A stretch of 64,000 nt of DNA from an uncultured Cellvibrio sp. (GTDB taxonomy: Bacteria > Pseudomonadota > Gammaproteobacteria > Pseudomonadales > Cellvibrionaceae): the NCBI GenBank assembly GCA_946480695.1, contig CAMLKG010000005.1, positions 62,001 through 126,000 on the forward strand, read 5' to 3'. Below are positions 19,373 to 29,448 of the stretch, in pieces. The translations under genes were made by a program, and so were the position numbers. Position 1 is the stretch's first letter. Every line of letters starts with the position of its first letter. The notes beneath the pieces were generated by a model. It had not been told where the DNA came from and ran no database searches. It saw only the letters and a list, made by a program, of their open reading frames with translations.

Positions 19373-22069
19373 TTAAGGCGCCGTTATCTCAATCACTTCA
19401 CGCAAACGAATATCGCTGCTGGACGCCCCGACCTGGATTTCATAGCGACCGGGATCAACGGCGTAAGCCTTTTTCCGCTCGTCATAAATTAGCAGGTCCC
19501 TGTCCGGTTGAAGCGTGAAATTCAGCTTGCGGGTTTCATTTCGGCCTATATGTACCCGCTGGACTGCCCGCAGTTCCTTAACGGCCCGCGTGCGCTGCGG
19601 TTGCAATGGTTTGATGTACACCTGCACCACTTCATCGCCCGCATAGTTACCCGTATTCCTTACTGCCAATTGCACATTCACCGCTTGCCTGGAAGTAATA
19701 CGGGTTTGGTCCAACTCCAGCCCTGAATATTTAAAACGGGTGTAAGACAGCCCATACCCAAACGGATAGAGTGCCTCACCGGTAAAATAACGGTAGGTCC
19801 GGTTATTCATTGAGTAATCATCAAACGCAGGTAATTTCTCATCCGCTTTGTAGAAAGTGATGGGTAAACGGCCTGCGGGATTGGTATCGCCAAACAAAAC
19901 ATCGGCCACCGCGTTACCGCCGCGTTGGCCCGGGTACCAGCTCATTAAAATCGCCGGCAGGTTTTTATCGGCCCAATCAATTGCCATGGCTGAACCCCCG
20001 GTCAACACCATCACTACAGGCTTACCGGTTTTATGCAGCGCTTCCAGTAATTTTTGCTGGATGGCGGGTAAGCGTATATCCGTGCGATCACCGCCGGCAA
20101 AACCGGGATAATTGACTTTCATCTCCTCACCTTCCACATCACCGGTTAACCCGCCGACAAATATCACCACATCCGCATTTTTTGCGGCTGCGATAGCTTC
20201 TTCGAAAGGTGCTTTAGCGCCGGGCATACGCCAACCCAGGCGAACTTCGGCATCGCGGATATCTTCAAAATATTCCAGGGTGATGTCGTAGGCTTTACCC
20301 GCCTGCAATTCGAGTTGCACACTCTGGCTACGCAAACGCTCCGCCAATTGCCAGGCGTCGATCAGGGTTTTGCCATCAATTTTTAAACGTACGCCATCAT
20401 TGGCACTCAGGTTTAATTCATAGGCCCCCGAAACCGGTGGAATTAATTGCCCGGTCCAACGCACACTGAAACTATCACTTGGCAAACCGGCACCGGCGGC
20501 GATTTCACCACGCGCAACCAACGAATCCGTGGGTGCGCCACGGTCCCAGCGAAACGCAATGCGCGGATCGATGCGGGTCAATAGTGGCTTGCCGGAAAGG
20601 TCCGCACCATTGAAATATTCACCCTTCAAACCTTGCTCGTTTGAATTTGCCGCAGGCCGTAAATAGGCGGGATCAATTAAGGGGGCTGCGCGCGGGTCCT
20701 CTCGTCCGTCAACCAGATCAACGCCGCGCGCGTAAACGACCTTGGTAGCGGATGGAACCGCCGCGCGAATACCTTGCAAGATCGTAACGGGCGCTGCGGG
20801 AGTGCCGTAATAATTGCCGAGCAATGACATTACCTCATCCGCAGTAGGGCCGATCACAGCAATATTTTTCAGTGATTTTTTTAATGGCAGGATGCCATTG
20901 TTTTTTAACAGCACAATGGATTGCTGCGCCGCCTTGCGCGCAAGCTGGTCATGCGCAGCCGATTGATTTACTGAATAAGGAATCTGCGCCCAAGGCACAT
21001 CGGCAACCGGATCAAACATTCCCAAGCGAAAGCGGGTTAGAAACAGCCGGCGCAAGGAATCATCCAATTCCGCTTCAGTAATTAGCCCCTGCTTCACCGC
21101 ACCTAACAGCGCCTGATAGGTTTTACCACAGTTCAATTCGGTACCTTTTTTCACACCCAGCGCCGCAGCTTCCTCAGCAGTCTTAACAATTTTGTGATGC
21201 AGGAAAATATCTTCTATTGAATCGCAATCAGAAACCACATAACCGGTGAAGCCCCAATCCTTGCGCAAAATATCAATTAGCAAACGCTGGCTGGCGGAGG
21301 CGGATTCACCCCCAACACGGTTGTAAGCGCCCATGACCGAAGCAACATTCCCTTCCTGTACCAATGCTTTGAACGCGGGTAAATAAGTTTCGTATAAGTC
21401 GCGCTCGCTGGGTGAAACATCAAAATAATGGCGATCCGCTTCCGGCCCGGAGTGCACAGCAAAATGTTTTGCGGTCGCGTCGGTTTTGCGATATCGGGTG
21501 GTAGGTGCCCCGGCGTACTCGCCTTGCAAACCTTTTACAAATTCCACCCCCATACGACTGGTGAGATATGGATCTTCGCCGTAGGTTTCCTGCCCACGTC
21601 CCCAGCGCGGATCGCGGAAAATATTGATATTGGGCGACCAGAAAGTCAGGCCCTGGTAACGCAGGCGCTGGTCGCGGCGAGCGAATTCATGGTGCTTTGC
21701 CCGGCCCTCGTCGCTGATAACACGTGCAATTTCACCAATCAATGCCGGATCAAAGGTAGCCGCCAAAGCGATTGCCTGGGGAAATACCGTGGCGTCGCCC
21801 GCCCGCGCTACACCGTGCAAGGCTTCGTTCCACCATTCGTACCTGGGTACGCCCAGGCGCGGAATTGCCGGGGCGTCATTGAGCATCTGGGCTACCTTTT
21901 CCTCCAAGGTCATGCGCGCCACCAAATCAGCCGCGCGCATTTCAAAACTGCGTGAACTATCCCTATAAAGCGCGGTGGGATTATCAGGTAAGGTTTGCTG
22001 TTGCGCGCCTGCCGACAGCGAAAGCCCGGTTACCAGCAGTGAAGTCAAAACGATACGAATGGGGAACAT
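19373..22069 (-). CDS. GH3 glycoside hydrolase with PA14 insert (beta-xylosidase/beta-glucosidase type)
   Basis: Secreted or periplasmic enzyme releasing single sugars from the non-reducing ends of oligosaccharides. The first 22 residues form a signal peptide ending SAGAQQQ. The GH3 N-terminal barrel has EWWNEALHGVARAG, TFWSPNINIFRDPRWGRGQE, KHFAVHSGPE and YVVSDCDSIED, where D281 is the probable nucleophile. The second GH3 domain is interrupted by a PA14 domain (about 475-610: LKGEYFNGADLSG to DGVRLKIDGKTLIDAW), and a fibronectin-III-like domain ends the protein. NEALHGVA and SDCDS resemble beta-xylosidase-type members, but substrate cannot be fixed by reading. Confidence 0.92.
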   Translation of the reverse strand: MFPIRIVLTSLLVTGLSLSAGAQQQTLPDNPTALYRDSSRSFEMRAADLVARMTLEEKVAQMLNDAPAIPRLGVPRYEWWNEALHGVARAGDATVFPQAIALAATFDPALIGEIARVISDEGRAKHHEFARRDQRLRYQGLTFWSPNINIFRDPRWGRGQETYGEDPYLTSRMGVEFVKGLQGEYAGAPTTRYRKTDATAKHFAVHSGPEADRHYFDVSPSERDLYETYLPAFKALVQEGNVASVMGAYNRVGGESASASQRLLIDILRKDWGFTGYVVSDCDSIEDIFLHHKIVKTAEEAAALGVKKGTELNCGKTYQALLGAVKQGLITEAELDDSLRRLFLTRFRLGMFDPVADVPWAQIPYSVNQSAAHDQLARKAAQQSIVLLKNNGILPLKKSLKNIAVIGPTADEVMSLLGNYYGTPAAPVTILQGIRAAVPSATKVVYARGVDLVDGREDPRAAPLIDPAYLRPAANSNEQGLKGEYFNGADLSGKPLLTRIDPRIAFRWDRGAPTDSLVARGEIAAGAGLPSDSFSVRWTGQLIPPVSGAYELNLSANDGVRLKIDGKTLIDAWQLAERLRSQSVQLELQAGKAYDITLEYFEDIRDAEVRLGWRMPGAKAPFEEAIAAAKNADVVIFVGGLTGDVEGEEMKVNYPGFAGGDRTDIRLPAIQQKLLEALHKTGKPVVMVLTGGSAMAIDWADKNLPAILMSWYPGQRGGNAVADVLFGDTNPAGRLPITFYKADEKLPAFDDYSMNNRTYRYFTGEALYPFGYGLSYTRFKYSGLELDQTRITSRQAVNVQLAVRNTGNYAGDEVVQVYIKPLQPQRTRAVKELRAVQRVHIGRNETRKLNFTLQPDRDLLIYDERKKAYAVDPGRYEIQVGASSSDIRLREVIEITAP

Positions 22070-22200
22070 GAGCGGAATCCTGGAACAGAAATTATTATTT
22101 TTCGACTATAGTCACAGGCCCCCTTGTATACAAGTAAATTAGGGTTAAGTCCGTACCGGATTTCTGTTTTAATAACGCGACTATCCGCGGAGAACCCATC

Positions 22201-22845
22201 ATGTCCCGTCACCTCAGCCTTATCGACAATTTTATTATGAATGTTGACCGAGCGTTGCGTACGCTAGCGGCTGGCAGTGATATGACATGCGAACGTCCCT
22301 CACCCGCTCGTCCGCTTAACGAAGCCGACCTCAGTGAAAGCGAACGCAAGCAAGCTGCCGCATTAATGCGTGTAAATCACACCGGTGAAGTTTGCGCCCA
22401 GGCGCTTTATCAGGGGCAGGCACTTACCGCGAAACTGCCGCAAGTACGCCGTGAAATGGAAAAGGCAGCGGAAGAAGAAATTGACCATTTAGTCTGGTGC
22501 CAGGAACGAATCGATTCCCTGGGTAGCCACACCAGTTATCTCAACCCAGTCTGGTATGGCCTGTCTTTTGCGATTGGCGCCGGTGCTGGCCTGGTGAGTG
22601 ACAACGTCAGTTTGGGGTTTGTTGCCGCCACCGAAGATCAGGTTTGCAAACATCTACACAGCCACTTGGAACAATTACCAGCTACCGACCTGCGCAGCCG
22701 CGCCGTGGTCGAACAAATGTTGCAGGATGAAGCACATCACGCCGAGGTTGCATTAAGTGCGGGCGGTTATGATTTCCCCACGCCAGTAAAAGGATTAATG
22801 ACGCTAGCCTCCAAGGTAATGACTAAAACCAGTTATTACCTCTAG
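22201..22845 (+). CDS. coq7: 2-polyprenyl-3-methyl-6-methoxy-1,4-benzoquinol hydroxylase
   Basis: Di-iron monooxygenase that adds the last ring hydroxyl in ubiquinone synthesis, replacing UbiF as in Pseudomonas. 214 residues with ferritin-like ligands: E in [20 protein letters not shown], ExxH in [12 protein letters not shown] in [17 protein letters not shown] and ExxH in [17 protein letters not shown] 22201 is preceded by GGAGAACCCATC. It stands alone and is followed by a long perfect inverted repeat. Confidence 0.96.
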   Translation: MSRHLSLIDNFIMNVDRALRTLAAGSDMTCERPSPARPLNEADLSESERKQAAALMRVNHTGEVCAQALYQGQALTAKLPQVRREMEKAAEEEIDHLVWCQERIDSLGSHTSYLNPVWYGLSFAIGAGAGLVSDNVSLGFVAATEDQVCKHLHSHLEQLPATDLRSRAVVEQMLQDEAHHAEVALSAGGYDFPTPVKGLMTLASKVMTKTSYYL

Positions 22846-22859
22846 GGCCTCTGAAACCA

Positions 22860-22904
22860 CCCTAACCTGGGATATTGGTTCCCAACCAATATCCCAGGTT
22901 AGGG
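22860..22904. repeat. Perfect 21-bp inverted repeat between convergent genes
   Basis: Bases 22860-22880 are exactly complementary to 22884-22904, with a 3-base CCC spacer. It lies 14 bases after the coq7 stop and 25 bases before the convergent osmC-like stop. There is no T tract on either side, so it is not a standard intrinsic terminator, though it could act as a bidirectional barrier or RNA-stabilising hairpin. Confidence 0.9.
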
Positions 22905-22929
22905 CCGATTGAAACTGATTGCAGCTAAC

Positions 22930-23349
22930 TCAAGCCTCGCGGATCTCATAGGAATGGGTAATTTCCACCCCTCCCGCTTCCAACATAATTGATGCGGAGC
23001 AGTATTTAGTCGCTGACAGTTCGACTGCCCGCTTAACCTGGGCCTCTTTCAACTCTTTACCGGTTACCAAAAACTTCATGTGGATTTTGGTAAACGGCGA
23101 TGGCACACCTTCAGCGCGTTCGGCATCCAATTCGCAACGACAATCCGTTACTTGTTGGCGGGCCTTGGTCAAAATACTCATGACATCAAAGGATGAACAA
23201 CCACCCAATCCCAATAGCAACATTTCCATTGGCCGCACACCTGTATTACGACCACCATGATCCGGGGGACCATCCATCAACACCGCATGGCCACTACCCG
23301 ACTCACCTAAAAACTGGGCACCGTCTACCCACTTCACAACTGCTTGCAT
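22930..23349 (-). CDS. OsmC family protein
   Basis: 139-residue member of the OsmC/YhfA group; OsmC/Ohr proteins reduce organic peroxides with a cysteine pair, while the YhfA branch is less defined. Starts MQAVVKWVDGAQFLGESGSG; the two conserved cysteines lie in LLLGLGGCSSFDVMSIL and ATKYCSASIMLEAGG. ATG 23349 directly follows GGTGGGATT, so the 7-codon upstream extension is unlikely. It is divergent from vfr. Confidence 0.88.
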   Translation of the reverse strand: MQAVVKWVDGAQFLGESGSGHAVLMDGPPDHGGRNTGVRPMEMLLLGLGGCSSFDVMSILTKARQQVTDCRCELDAERAEGVPSPFTKIHMKFLVTGKELKEAQVKRAVELSATKYCSASIMLEAGGVEITHSYEIREA

Positions 23350-23621
23350 AATCCCACCCGGCGTAATCATTCACTAAGAAAGGCGCGTAGCCTACCATAG
23401 AAAAAGTGCAAAGCCGAAATGTCGCATTATTCAACACAGAGTGTTAAAAAAATCATTTTTCCTAGACAATTCAATTAACTAGGCTTATAACTGCATCACA
23501 AATTTTCAGGATGCTCCGGCGGGTGTCTAGCCGCCGTGCAGGCTTGTCGTCATAATAAATTTCATATGTAAATTAATCATATAAAATTCTCTCAACCATT
23601 ACAAAAATCAGGAGCCACACC

Positions 23622-24257
23622 TTGGTCGCTGTCTCGCTAACACCGCACATTAAGAATGTGGAAGAGTTTCTCGTTCATTGCCACCGTCGCCGTTATCCCG
23701 CCAAAAGCACTATTATTTATGCTGGTGACAAAAGTGACTCCCTGTACTACATCGTGAAAGGATCAGTGACTGTGCTGATTGAAGACGATGAAGGCCACGA
23801 AATGATTGTTGCCTACCTGAACGATGGCGACTTTTTTGGGGAGATGGGCCTGTTCGACGAAAAAGACTCCCGTAGCGCCTGGGTTCGCGCTAAGTCCGAA
23901 TGTGAAGTTGCCGAAATCAGCTATGCCAAATTCCAGGAAATCTCCGAATCCCACCCCGAGTTTTTATTTGCCCTGGGTAGCCAAATGGCGCGCCGCCTGC
24001 GCGCGACCACCCGTAAAGTGGGTGACCTTGCGTTCCTCGATGTGACTGGCCGTGTAGCCCGTACATTATTGGAGCTGTGCAAAGAGCCTGATGCTATGAC
24101 CCACCCGGACGGGATGCAAATTAAAATCACCCGCCAGGAAATTGGCCGTATCGTTGGTTGCTCACGGGAGATGGTTGGCCGCGTACTCAAAACCCTGGAA
24201 GACCAGGGCCTGGTGCTGGTGAAAGGTAAAACCATGGTGGTTTACGGCACACGCTAG
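23622..24257 (+). CDS. vfr: CRP family cAMP-responsive regulator, Vfr type
   Basis: Global transcription regulator close to Pseudomonas Vfr: [60 protein letters not shown] and the recognition-helix region [20 protein letters not shown]. The N-terminal cyclic-nucleotide pocket contains [20 protein letters not shown], with the cAMP phosphate-binding Glu, Arg and Ser. 211 residues. The start is TTG at 23622, with GGAG 7 bases upstream; this restores the N-terminus expected for Vfr. The trp operon lies convergently downstream across a bidirectional terminator. Confidence 0.94.
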   Translation: MVAVSLTPHIKNVEEFLVHCHRRRYPAKSTIIYAGDKSDSLYYIVKGSVTVLIEDDEGHEMIVAYLNDGDFFGEMGLFDEKDSRSAWVRAKSECEVAEISYAKFQEISESHPEFLFALGSQMARRLRATTRKVGDLAFLDVTGRVARTLLELCKEPDAMTHPDGMQIKITRQEIGRIVGCSREMVGRVLKTLEDQGLVLVKGKTMVVYGTR

Positions 24258-24282
24258 TTATTTTTTTATTAAATGCTGGAAT

Positions 24283-24311
24283 AAAACCCGCAATTGCGGG
24301 TTTTATTTTTT
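24283..24311. terminator. Bidirectional terminator between vfr and trpC
   Basis: AAAACCCGC (24283-24291) and GCGGGTTTT (24296-24304) form a 9-bp stem with an AATT loop; a T-rich run follows on the plus strand and an A-rich stretch precedes, so both convergent units can stop here. Confidence 0.9.
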
Positions 24312-24323
24312 ACACGGGAAAAA

Positions 24324-25121
24324 TCAGGAAAAGAATTCCGCCAACGCCTGGCCGGGATCTTCCGCACGCATAAAGGCTTCGCCCACCAGGAAAGCATTGA
24401 CATGTTTAGCGCGCATGGCTTTGACATCAGCCGGGGCGAGGATACCGCTTTCGGTAACAACGATACGTTCATCGCCAATCTTATCCAGCAATCGATAAGT
24501 GGTATCCAGGGTTACCTCAAACGTATGCAGGTTGCGATTATTGATACCGATTAACTTATTGGGCAATTCCAGGGCTATATCCAGCTCGCGTTCGTCATGC
24601 ACCTCCACCAATACATCCAAACCTATGTCATGGGCGAGAGAATTGAGCGCTTTTAACCTGGCGGTATCCAAAGCAGACACAATTAATAATACACAATCAG
24701 CCCCCAGGGCACGGGCTTCATAAATATGGTATTCGTCCACCAGGAAATCCTTGCGGATTACCGGCAAGTTCACAGCAGCGCGCGCTTGCTGCAAATAAAC
24801 ATCCGCCCCCTGGAAAAAATCCACATCAGTTAAAACAGATAGACAGGCAGCGCCACCTTTTTCATAGGAACGCGCAATTTCATCCGGCACGAAATGCTCA
24901 CGGATAATGCCTTTGCTGGGCGATGCTTTTTTTATTTCCGCAATTACGCCAGCGTTACCCTGGGCCAGCTTATGTTCTATCGCTTTAACAAAACCACGGG
25001 TCGGAGCCTGGTTTGCTGCACGTTTTTTTATTTCATCCAGTGAGACCCGGCTTTTACGTTCGGCAATTTCTTCCCATTTGCGCGCGATGATCTTGCGCAA
25101 TACGGTTGGTGTATCTGACAT
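24324..25121 (-). CDS. trpC: Indole-3-glycerol phosphate synthase
   Basis: Closes the indole ring in tryptophan synthesis. 265-residue TIM barrel with [51 protein letters not shown] and VTESGI. Monofunctional, with no fused TrpF domain. ATG 25121 has TTGGAA upstream; an in-frame TTG 12 bases earlier is less likely. It begins 20 bases after trpD and is the last gene of trpE-trpG-trpD-trpC. Confidence 0.96.
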   Translation of the reverse strand: MSDTPTVLRKIIARKWEEIAERKSRVSLDEIKKRAANQAPTRGFVKAIEHKLAQGNAGVIAEIKKASPSKGIIREHFVPDEIARSYEKGGAACLSVLTDVDFFQGADVYLQQARAAVNLPVIRKDFLVDEYHIYEARALGADCVLLIVSALDTARLKALNSLAHDIGLDVLVEVHDERELDIALELPNKLIGINNRNLHTFEVTLDTTYRLLDKIGDERIVVTESGILAPADVKAMRAKHVNAFLVGEAFMRAEDPGQALAEFFS

Positions 25122-25141
25122 GGAATATTCCAACTATAAAA

Positions 25142-26173
25142 TTATTCAAGGTATTGGGTGAAAGCAGCCAGCTCGCGAATTTTTTCGCCGGCAAGGCTAC
25201 TGCCGATAGCATCGCGAGCCATTTCCACACCATCCGATAAACTACTGGCTACACCGCTGACATAAATAGCCGCACCGGCATTCAGTGCAATAATATCGGC
25301 TGCTTTTTCAGCGTATTGGCCACGGCGATTACCGAGGGCATCGCGGATCAATAACAACGAATCTTCAGCGTTACTTACACTTAAACCAATTAAACTTTTG
25401 GATTGCATTCCAAAGTCTTCCGGCTTGATAAGGTACTCGCGTATTTCGCCATTTTTTAACTCCGCCACCTGGGTTTCAGTGGCCAGGCTGATTTCATCCA
25501 GGCCATCTTTGGCATGAACCACCATCACATGCTCGCTCCCCAGGCGTTTTAAAACTTCCGCCATTGGCTTGCAAAGCTCGCCGTTAAATACGCCAATCAC
25601 CTGACGCTTTACGTTCGCAGGATTGGTCATCGGGCCAAGCATGTTAAAAATAGTGCGCATACCCAATTCCTTACGCGGCCCAATCGCATAGCGCATGGCG
25701 CTGTGATGGGCCGGTGCAAACATGAAACCCACCCCGATTTCCTTTACGCAACGCGCGACCTGCTCGGCAGTAATATCCAGTTTTATTCCAGCAGCTTCCA
25801 ACACATCGGCACTGCCCGTCGAACTCGATACCGAACGGTTGCCATGCTTGGCGACACGCCCGCCCGCGGCGGCCACTACAAACGCACTCGCAGTAGACAC
25901 ATTAAACAAATTCGCGCCGTCACCGCCGGTGCCGCAAGTATCGACCAGATATTCAACATCAATGTTTACCGGTGTGGCTAATTCACGCATTACCAGGGCG
26001 GCACCCGCAATTTCATCCAATGTTTCGCTTTTCATGCGCAACGCCACCAGAAAACCACCGATTTGCGCCGGCGTGGCACCACCCGTCATCACGGTACGCA
26101 TGACCGAAGTCATTTCTTCCGTGGTTAAATCAATTTGCGCAACCAGCTTTGTCAACGCTTGCTTGATATCCAT
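25142..26173 (-). CDS. trpD: Anthranilate phosphoribosyltransferase
   Basis: Transfers phosphoribose from PRPP to anthranilate. 343 residues with the PRPP-binding [60 protein letters not shown] and [12 protein letters not shown]. It starts about 70 bases downstream of trpG and runs into trpC. Confidence 0.97.
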   Translation of the reverse strand: MDIKQALTKLVAQIDLTTEEMTSVMRTVMTGGATPAQIGGFLVALRMKSETLDEIAGAALVMRELATPVNIDVEYLVDTCGTGGDGANLFNVSTASAFVVAAAGGRVAKHGNRSVSSSTGSADVLEAAGIKLDITAEQVARCVKEIGVGFMFAPAHHSAMRYAIGPRKELGMRTIFNMLGPMTNPANVKRQVIGVFNGELCKPMAEVLKRLGSEHVMVVHAKDGLDEISLATETQVAELKNGEIREYLIKPEDFGMQSKSLIGLSVSNAEDSLLLIRDALGNRRGQYAEKAADIIALNAGAAIYVSGVASSLSDGVEMARDAIGSSLAGEKIRELAAFTQYLE

Positions 26174-26244
26174 TGCCCGTTACCTTTTTTGTTAGTGATG
26201 CGGCCCGTGGGCCGCTTCCGGAACTGTGTGTCAAATTGGGAAAT

Positions 26245-26826
26245 TTAATAGGCGGTTAAAAAGTTGCGCAGCATGTCATGGCCGTGTTCAGTCAAAATGG
26301 ATTCCGGGTGAAACTGTACTCCCTCCACGGCGAGGGTTTTATGTTTTACGCCCATTATCTCGCCCATGCTGCCATCTTCATTTTGAGTCCAGGCGGTGAT
26401 TTCCAAACAATCAGGGATAGATTCCTTTTCGATAACCAGTGAGTGGTAACGCGTAGCCTGGAATGGATTTTTCAACCCTTTAAAAACACCGGTATTGTTG
26501 TGAAATACCGGCGATGTTTTTCCATGCATCACAAATGGGGCGCGAATAACCTTGCCGCCAAATGCCTGGCCAATACTTTGATGCCCAAGGCAAACACCCA
26601 ACACCGGGATCCTACCCGCAAAGGCCTTAATGGTTTCGATAGATATGCCCGCTTCGTTGGGTGTACAAGGGCCAGGCGATATCACAATTTTTTGCGGTGC
26701 AAGCTCGACAATTTCCGCCACCGTTATTTCGTCGTTACGCACAACTTTTATTTGCGCGCCCAATTCGCCGAAATATTGCACCAGGTTGTAGGTGAATGAA
26801 TCATAGTTATCAATCATTAAAATCAT
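26245..26826 (-). CDS. trpG: Anthranilate synthase glutaminase component
   Basis: Class I glutamine amidotransferase that supplies ammonia to TrpE. 193 residues: [20 protein letters not shown], the oxyanion segment [13 protein letters not shown], the nucleophile Cys in [19 protein letters not shown], and the His-x-Glu pair in [16 protein letters not shown]. Its ATG overlaps the trpE stop by four bases, indicating translational coupling of the two subunits. Confidence 0.97.
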   Translation of the reverse strand: MILMIDNYDSFTYNLVQYFGELGAQIKVVRNDEITVAEIVELAPQKIVISPGPCTPNEAGISIETIKAFAGRIPVLGVCLGHQSIGQAFGGKVIRAPFVMHGKTSPVFHNNTGVFKGLKNPFQATRYHSLVIEKESIPDCLEITAWTQNEDGSMGEIMGVKHKTLAVEGVQFHPESILTEHGHDMLRNFLTAY

Positions 26827-28316
26827 TTTGAGTCACCTTTCACCGCTGCTGCACCCACCATATCCACCGCTTTAAAAATTGCACGCGCTTTGTTCATGGT
26901 TTCTTTCCATTCCAGTGCAGGGATAGAATCAGCCACCACGCCGGCACCAGCCTGTACATAGAGTTTCCCGTTTTTGATTACCGCCGTGCGAATCGCAATC
27001 GCCGTATCCATATTGCCGTTCCAGGAAATGTATCCCACGGCGCCACCGTAAATACCCCGTTTTTCTGTTTCCAGTTCGTCGATAATTTCCATAGCGCGGA
27101 TTTTGGGAGCACCACTCAAGGTACCGGCGGGTAGCGCTGCGCGCAGCACGTCCATAGCGCGCAGGCCATCGTTTAATTTGCCAGTGACGTTGGAGGTAAT
27201 GTGCATTACGTGGGAGTAACGCTCCACTACCATTTTATCGGTAAGTTTTACGCTGCCGACTTTGGCAACACGCCCTACGTCATTGCGCCCCAAATCAATC
27301 AACATCAAATGCTCGGCAATTTCCTTGGGGTCACTCACCAATTCAAGTTCCAATGCTTTATCTTCTTCCGCCGTGCGACCGCGGCGACGGGTGCCGGCAA
27401 TGGGACGCACCGTGACTTCACCGTCTTCCAGGCGCGCCAGTATTTCAGGGCTGGAACCAACCACGTGGTGATCCCCCAAATCCATAAAGTACATATACGG
27501 CGATGGGTTTAAATTGCGTAATGCGCGATAAACATTGATGGGTTCGCCATTAAATTCAAGGGACATCCGCTGGGCTACCACCACTTGCATGATGTCACCG
27601 GCAAGTATGTACTCCTTGATTTTATCCACGTAGCGATGGAAATTTTCTGCACCGCAATTGGATTTAAACAAAGGTTCACTATTGCCGTTATTACCCAGGG
27701 ACAATTTGGGTGTAGCCGGAATTTCCCCGCGCAACTTTTTCTCTAATTCGTCTAACCGGGTGTTGGCTTTGGCAAATGCGTCAGCGATTTCCGGGTTGGC
27801 GTGGATCACCAGGATCAATTTGCCAGCGAGGTTATCAAACACCAAGACTTCATCGGACACGCTCAATAAAATATCGGGCGTTCCGATTACATCCCTGGGC
27901 ATAGTAGCTTTTAAATGCGGCTCTACATAACGCACACAATCGTAACCAAAATATCCCACCAAACCGCCCGTGAAACGCGGTAAGCCAGGTAATTCAGGTG
28001 CGCGGTAGCGCTCCTTGAACTCTTCGACAAATGTTAAGGCATCTGCACACCGGTGGGTTTCTACAACTTCACCATCGCGCTCTATCACCACATTTTCACC
28101 AAAGGCTTTCAATACCGTGCGGGCGGGCAAACCGATCATGGAGTAGCGACCCCATTTTTCACCACCCTGCACGGATTCGAATAAATAGGAATAAGGGCCG
28201 GCGGCCAGTTTCAGGTAGGAAGATAAAGGAGTATCCAGGTCGGCCAATACTTCACGCATGACCGGGATACGGTTATAGCCTTGTGCGGCTAATTCGATAA
28301 ATTGTTCGGAATTCAT
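26823..28316 (-). CDS. trpE: Anthranilate synthase component I
   Basis: Converts chorismate to anthranilate using ammonia from TrpG. 497 residues; the N-terminal [20 protein letters not shown] contains the feedback-site LxSxxL element for tryptophan, and the catalytic half has [60 protein letters not shown] and [18 protein letters not shown]. It is first in the leftward trpEGDC operon. No run of Trp codons is visible upstream, so classic leader-peptide attenuation is not evident. Confidence 0.97.
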   Translation of the reverse strand: MNSEQFIELAAQGYNRIPVMREVLADLDTPLSSYLKLAAGPYSYLFESVQGGEKWGRYSMIGLPARTVLKAFGENVVIERDGEVVETHRCADALTFVEEFKERYRAPELPGLPRFTGGLVGYFGYDCVRYVEPHLKATMPRDVIGTPDILLSVSDEVLVFDNLAGKLILVIHANPEIADAFAKANTRLDELEKKLRGEIPATPKLSLGNNGNSEPLFKSNCGAENFHRYVDKIKEYILAGDIMQVVVAQRMSLEFNGEPINVYRALRNLNPSPYMYFMDLGDHHVVGSSPEILARLEDGEVTVRPIAGTRRRGRTAEEDKALELELVSDPKEIAEHLMLIDLGRNDVGRVAKVGSVKLTDKMVVERYSHVMHITSNVTGKLNDGLRAMDVLRAALPAGTLSGAPKIRAMEIIDELETEKRGIYGGAVGYISWNGNMDTAIAIRTAVIKNGKLYVQAGAGVVADSIPALEWKETMNKARAIFKAVDMVGAAAVKGDSK

Positions 28317-28622
28317 GGCATTACCTTTTGGCTTGCCTCCCTTTTTTGCTGGAGAACGACAAGCTGTTTCATTTTATTTTGAAATCGGTTCAGGTTCCCG
28401 TTGCGCACACCGCTAACTAAAATCCATGGCGCAACAGAGAAAGGGCGGGCTTTGCTCAAAAACGGGGAGGTTCCGGCAAAGCAATAGGAACTAGCGACGC
28501 CATCGGGCGACGAGGTGGGTAGCGCACTCTGTGGTGAAGGTTGCGTGTGTCACGAGGGGTTTTCCTGTTTGAATTGAGGGCAGTGTACTGAATTATTCAG
28601 CGACTGCCTACCCTCGCGCTGC
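28317..28622 (-). other. rpe-trpE intergenic stretch
   Basis: About 300 bases between rpe and trpE. It has no ATG-initiated gene on either strand. On the minus strand a frame is open from a TTG at 28459 to a TGA at 28313 that overlaps the trpE ATG (48 codons, containing PWILVSGVRNGNLNRFQ); it has a single Trp codon and no clear ribosome-binding site. I see no strong terminator hairpin. It probably carries the trp promoter. The phosphoglycolate phosphatase gene often found here in pseudomonads is absent. Confidence 0.5.
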
Positions 28623-29306
28623 TTATTCAACCAATGCCAATTGCGCCCGCATGTCGGCGATTACGCCGGCGTAATCGGGTGCGTTAAAGATTGCCGAGCC
28701 GGAAACAAAGGTATCTGCACCGGCTTCCGCAACCGCGCGGATATTATTCACCCCGACACCACCATCCACCTCCAGGCGGATAGCCAAACCACTGGCATCG
28801 ATCAGGGTGCGTGCCTCACGCAGCTTATCCAATACATAGGGAATGAATTTCTGGCCGCCGAATCCCGGATTTACCGACATCAACAACAGCATATCCAGCT
28901 TGTCCATCACATGTTTAATTGTGTCGAGCGGGGTCGCGGGATTAAGTACCAGCCCGGCTTTACATCCCTTATCCCGGATGAGTTGCAAGGAGCGATCCAG
29001 ATGGCGGGTGGCTTCCGGGTGGAAAGTAATATAGGTCGCACCGGCATCGGCAAATTGGACAATCAAGTCATCTACCGGCTCTACCATTAGATGCACATCC
29101 ATGGGTGCGGTAATGCCGTAATTGCGCAAGGCTTTGCATACCATGGGGCCCAACGTCAGGTTGGGCACATAATGGTTGTCCATCACATCGAAATGGATGA
29201 TATCCGCCCCGGCCGCCAAAACAGCATCTACTTCCACGCCCAGGCGCGCGAAATCCGCGGAGAGGATGGAAGGCGCGATTTTGTAATCCCGTTTAAAGTT
29301 CTGCAT
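28623..29306 (-). CDS. rpe: Ribulose-phosphate 3-epimerase
   Basis: Interconverts ribulose-5-phosphate and xylulose-5-phosphate in the pentose phosphate pathway. 227-residue TIM barrel: [70 protein letters not shown] and [11 protein letters not shown], which carry the metal-binding His and Asp residues. It lies upstream of the trp operon on the same strand, a common gammaproteobacterial order. Confidence 0.96.
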   Translation of the reverse strand: MQNFKRDYKIAPSILSADFARLGVEVDAVLAAGADIIHFDVMDNHYVPNLTLGPMVCKALRNYGITAPMDVHLMVEPVDDLIVQFADAGATYITFHPEATRHLDRSLQLIRDKGCKAGLVLNPATPLDTIKHVMDKLDMLLLMSVNPGFGGQKFIPYVLDKLREARTLIDASGLAIRLEVDGGVGVNNIRAVAEAGADTFVSGSAIFNAPDYAGVIADMRAQLALVE

Positions 29307-29448
29307 AAGTTAAAGTTCTGTGTGGATTCCCCGATAGTTAATAATTGTGAGGGATTTTTAGACCAGGCGTAGATGATTGCCGATAGCGCCGTTTATCGGG
29401 GCATTTTACGTGATAAGGTTTACAACCAAAACCCGATAAGACGCCAGA

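Noticed and set aside
23480..23510. TCACA half site upstream of vfr as possible CRP autoregulation
   Set aside because: The opposite half reads TTATA-like sequence instead of TGTGA; only one half matches.
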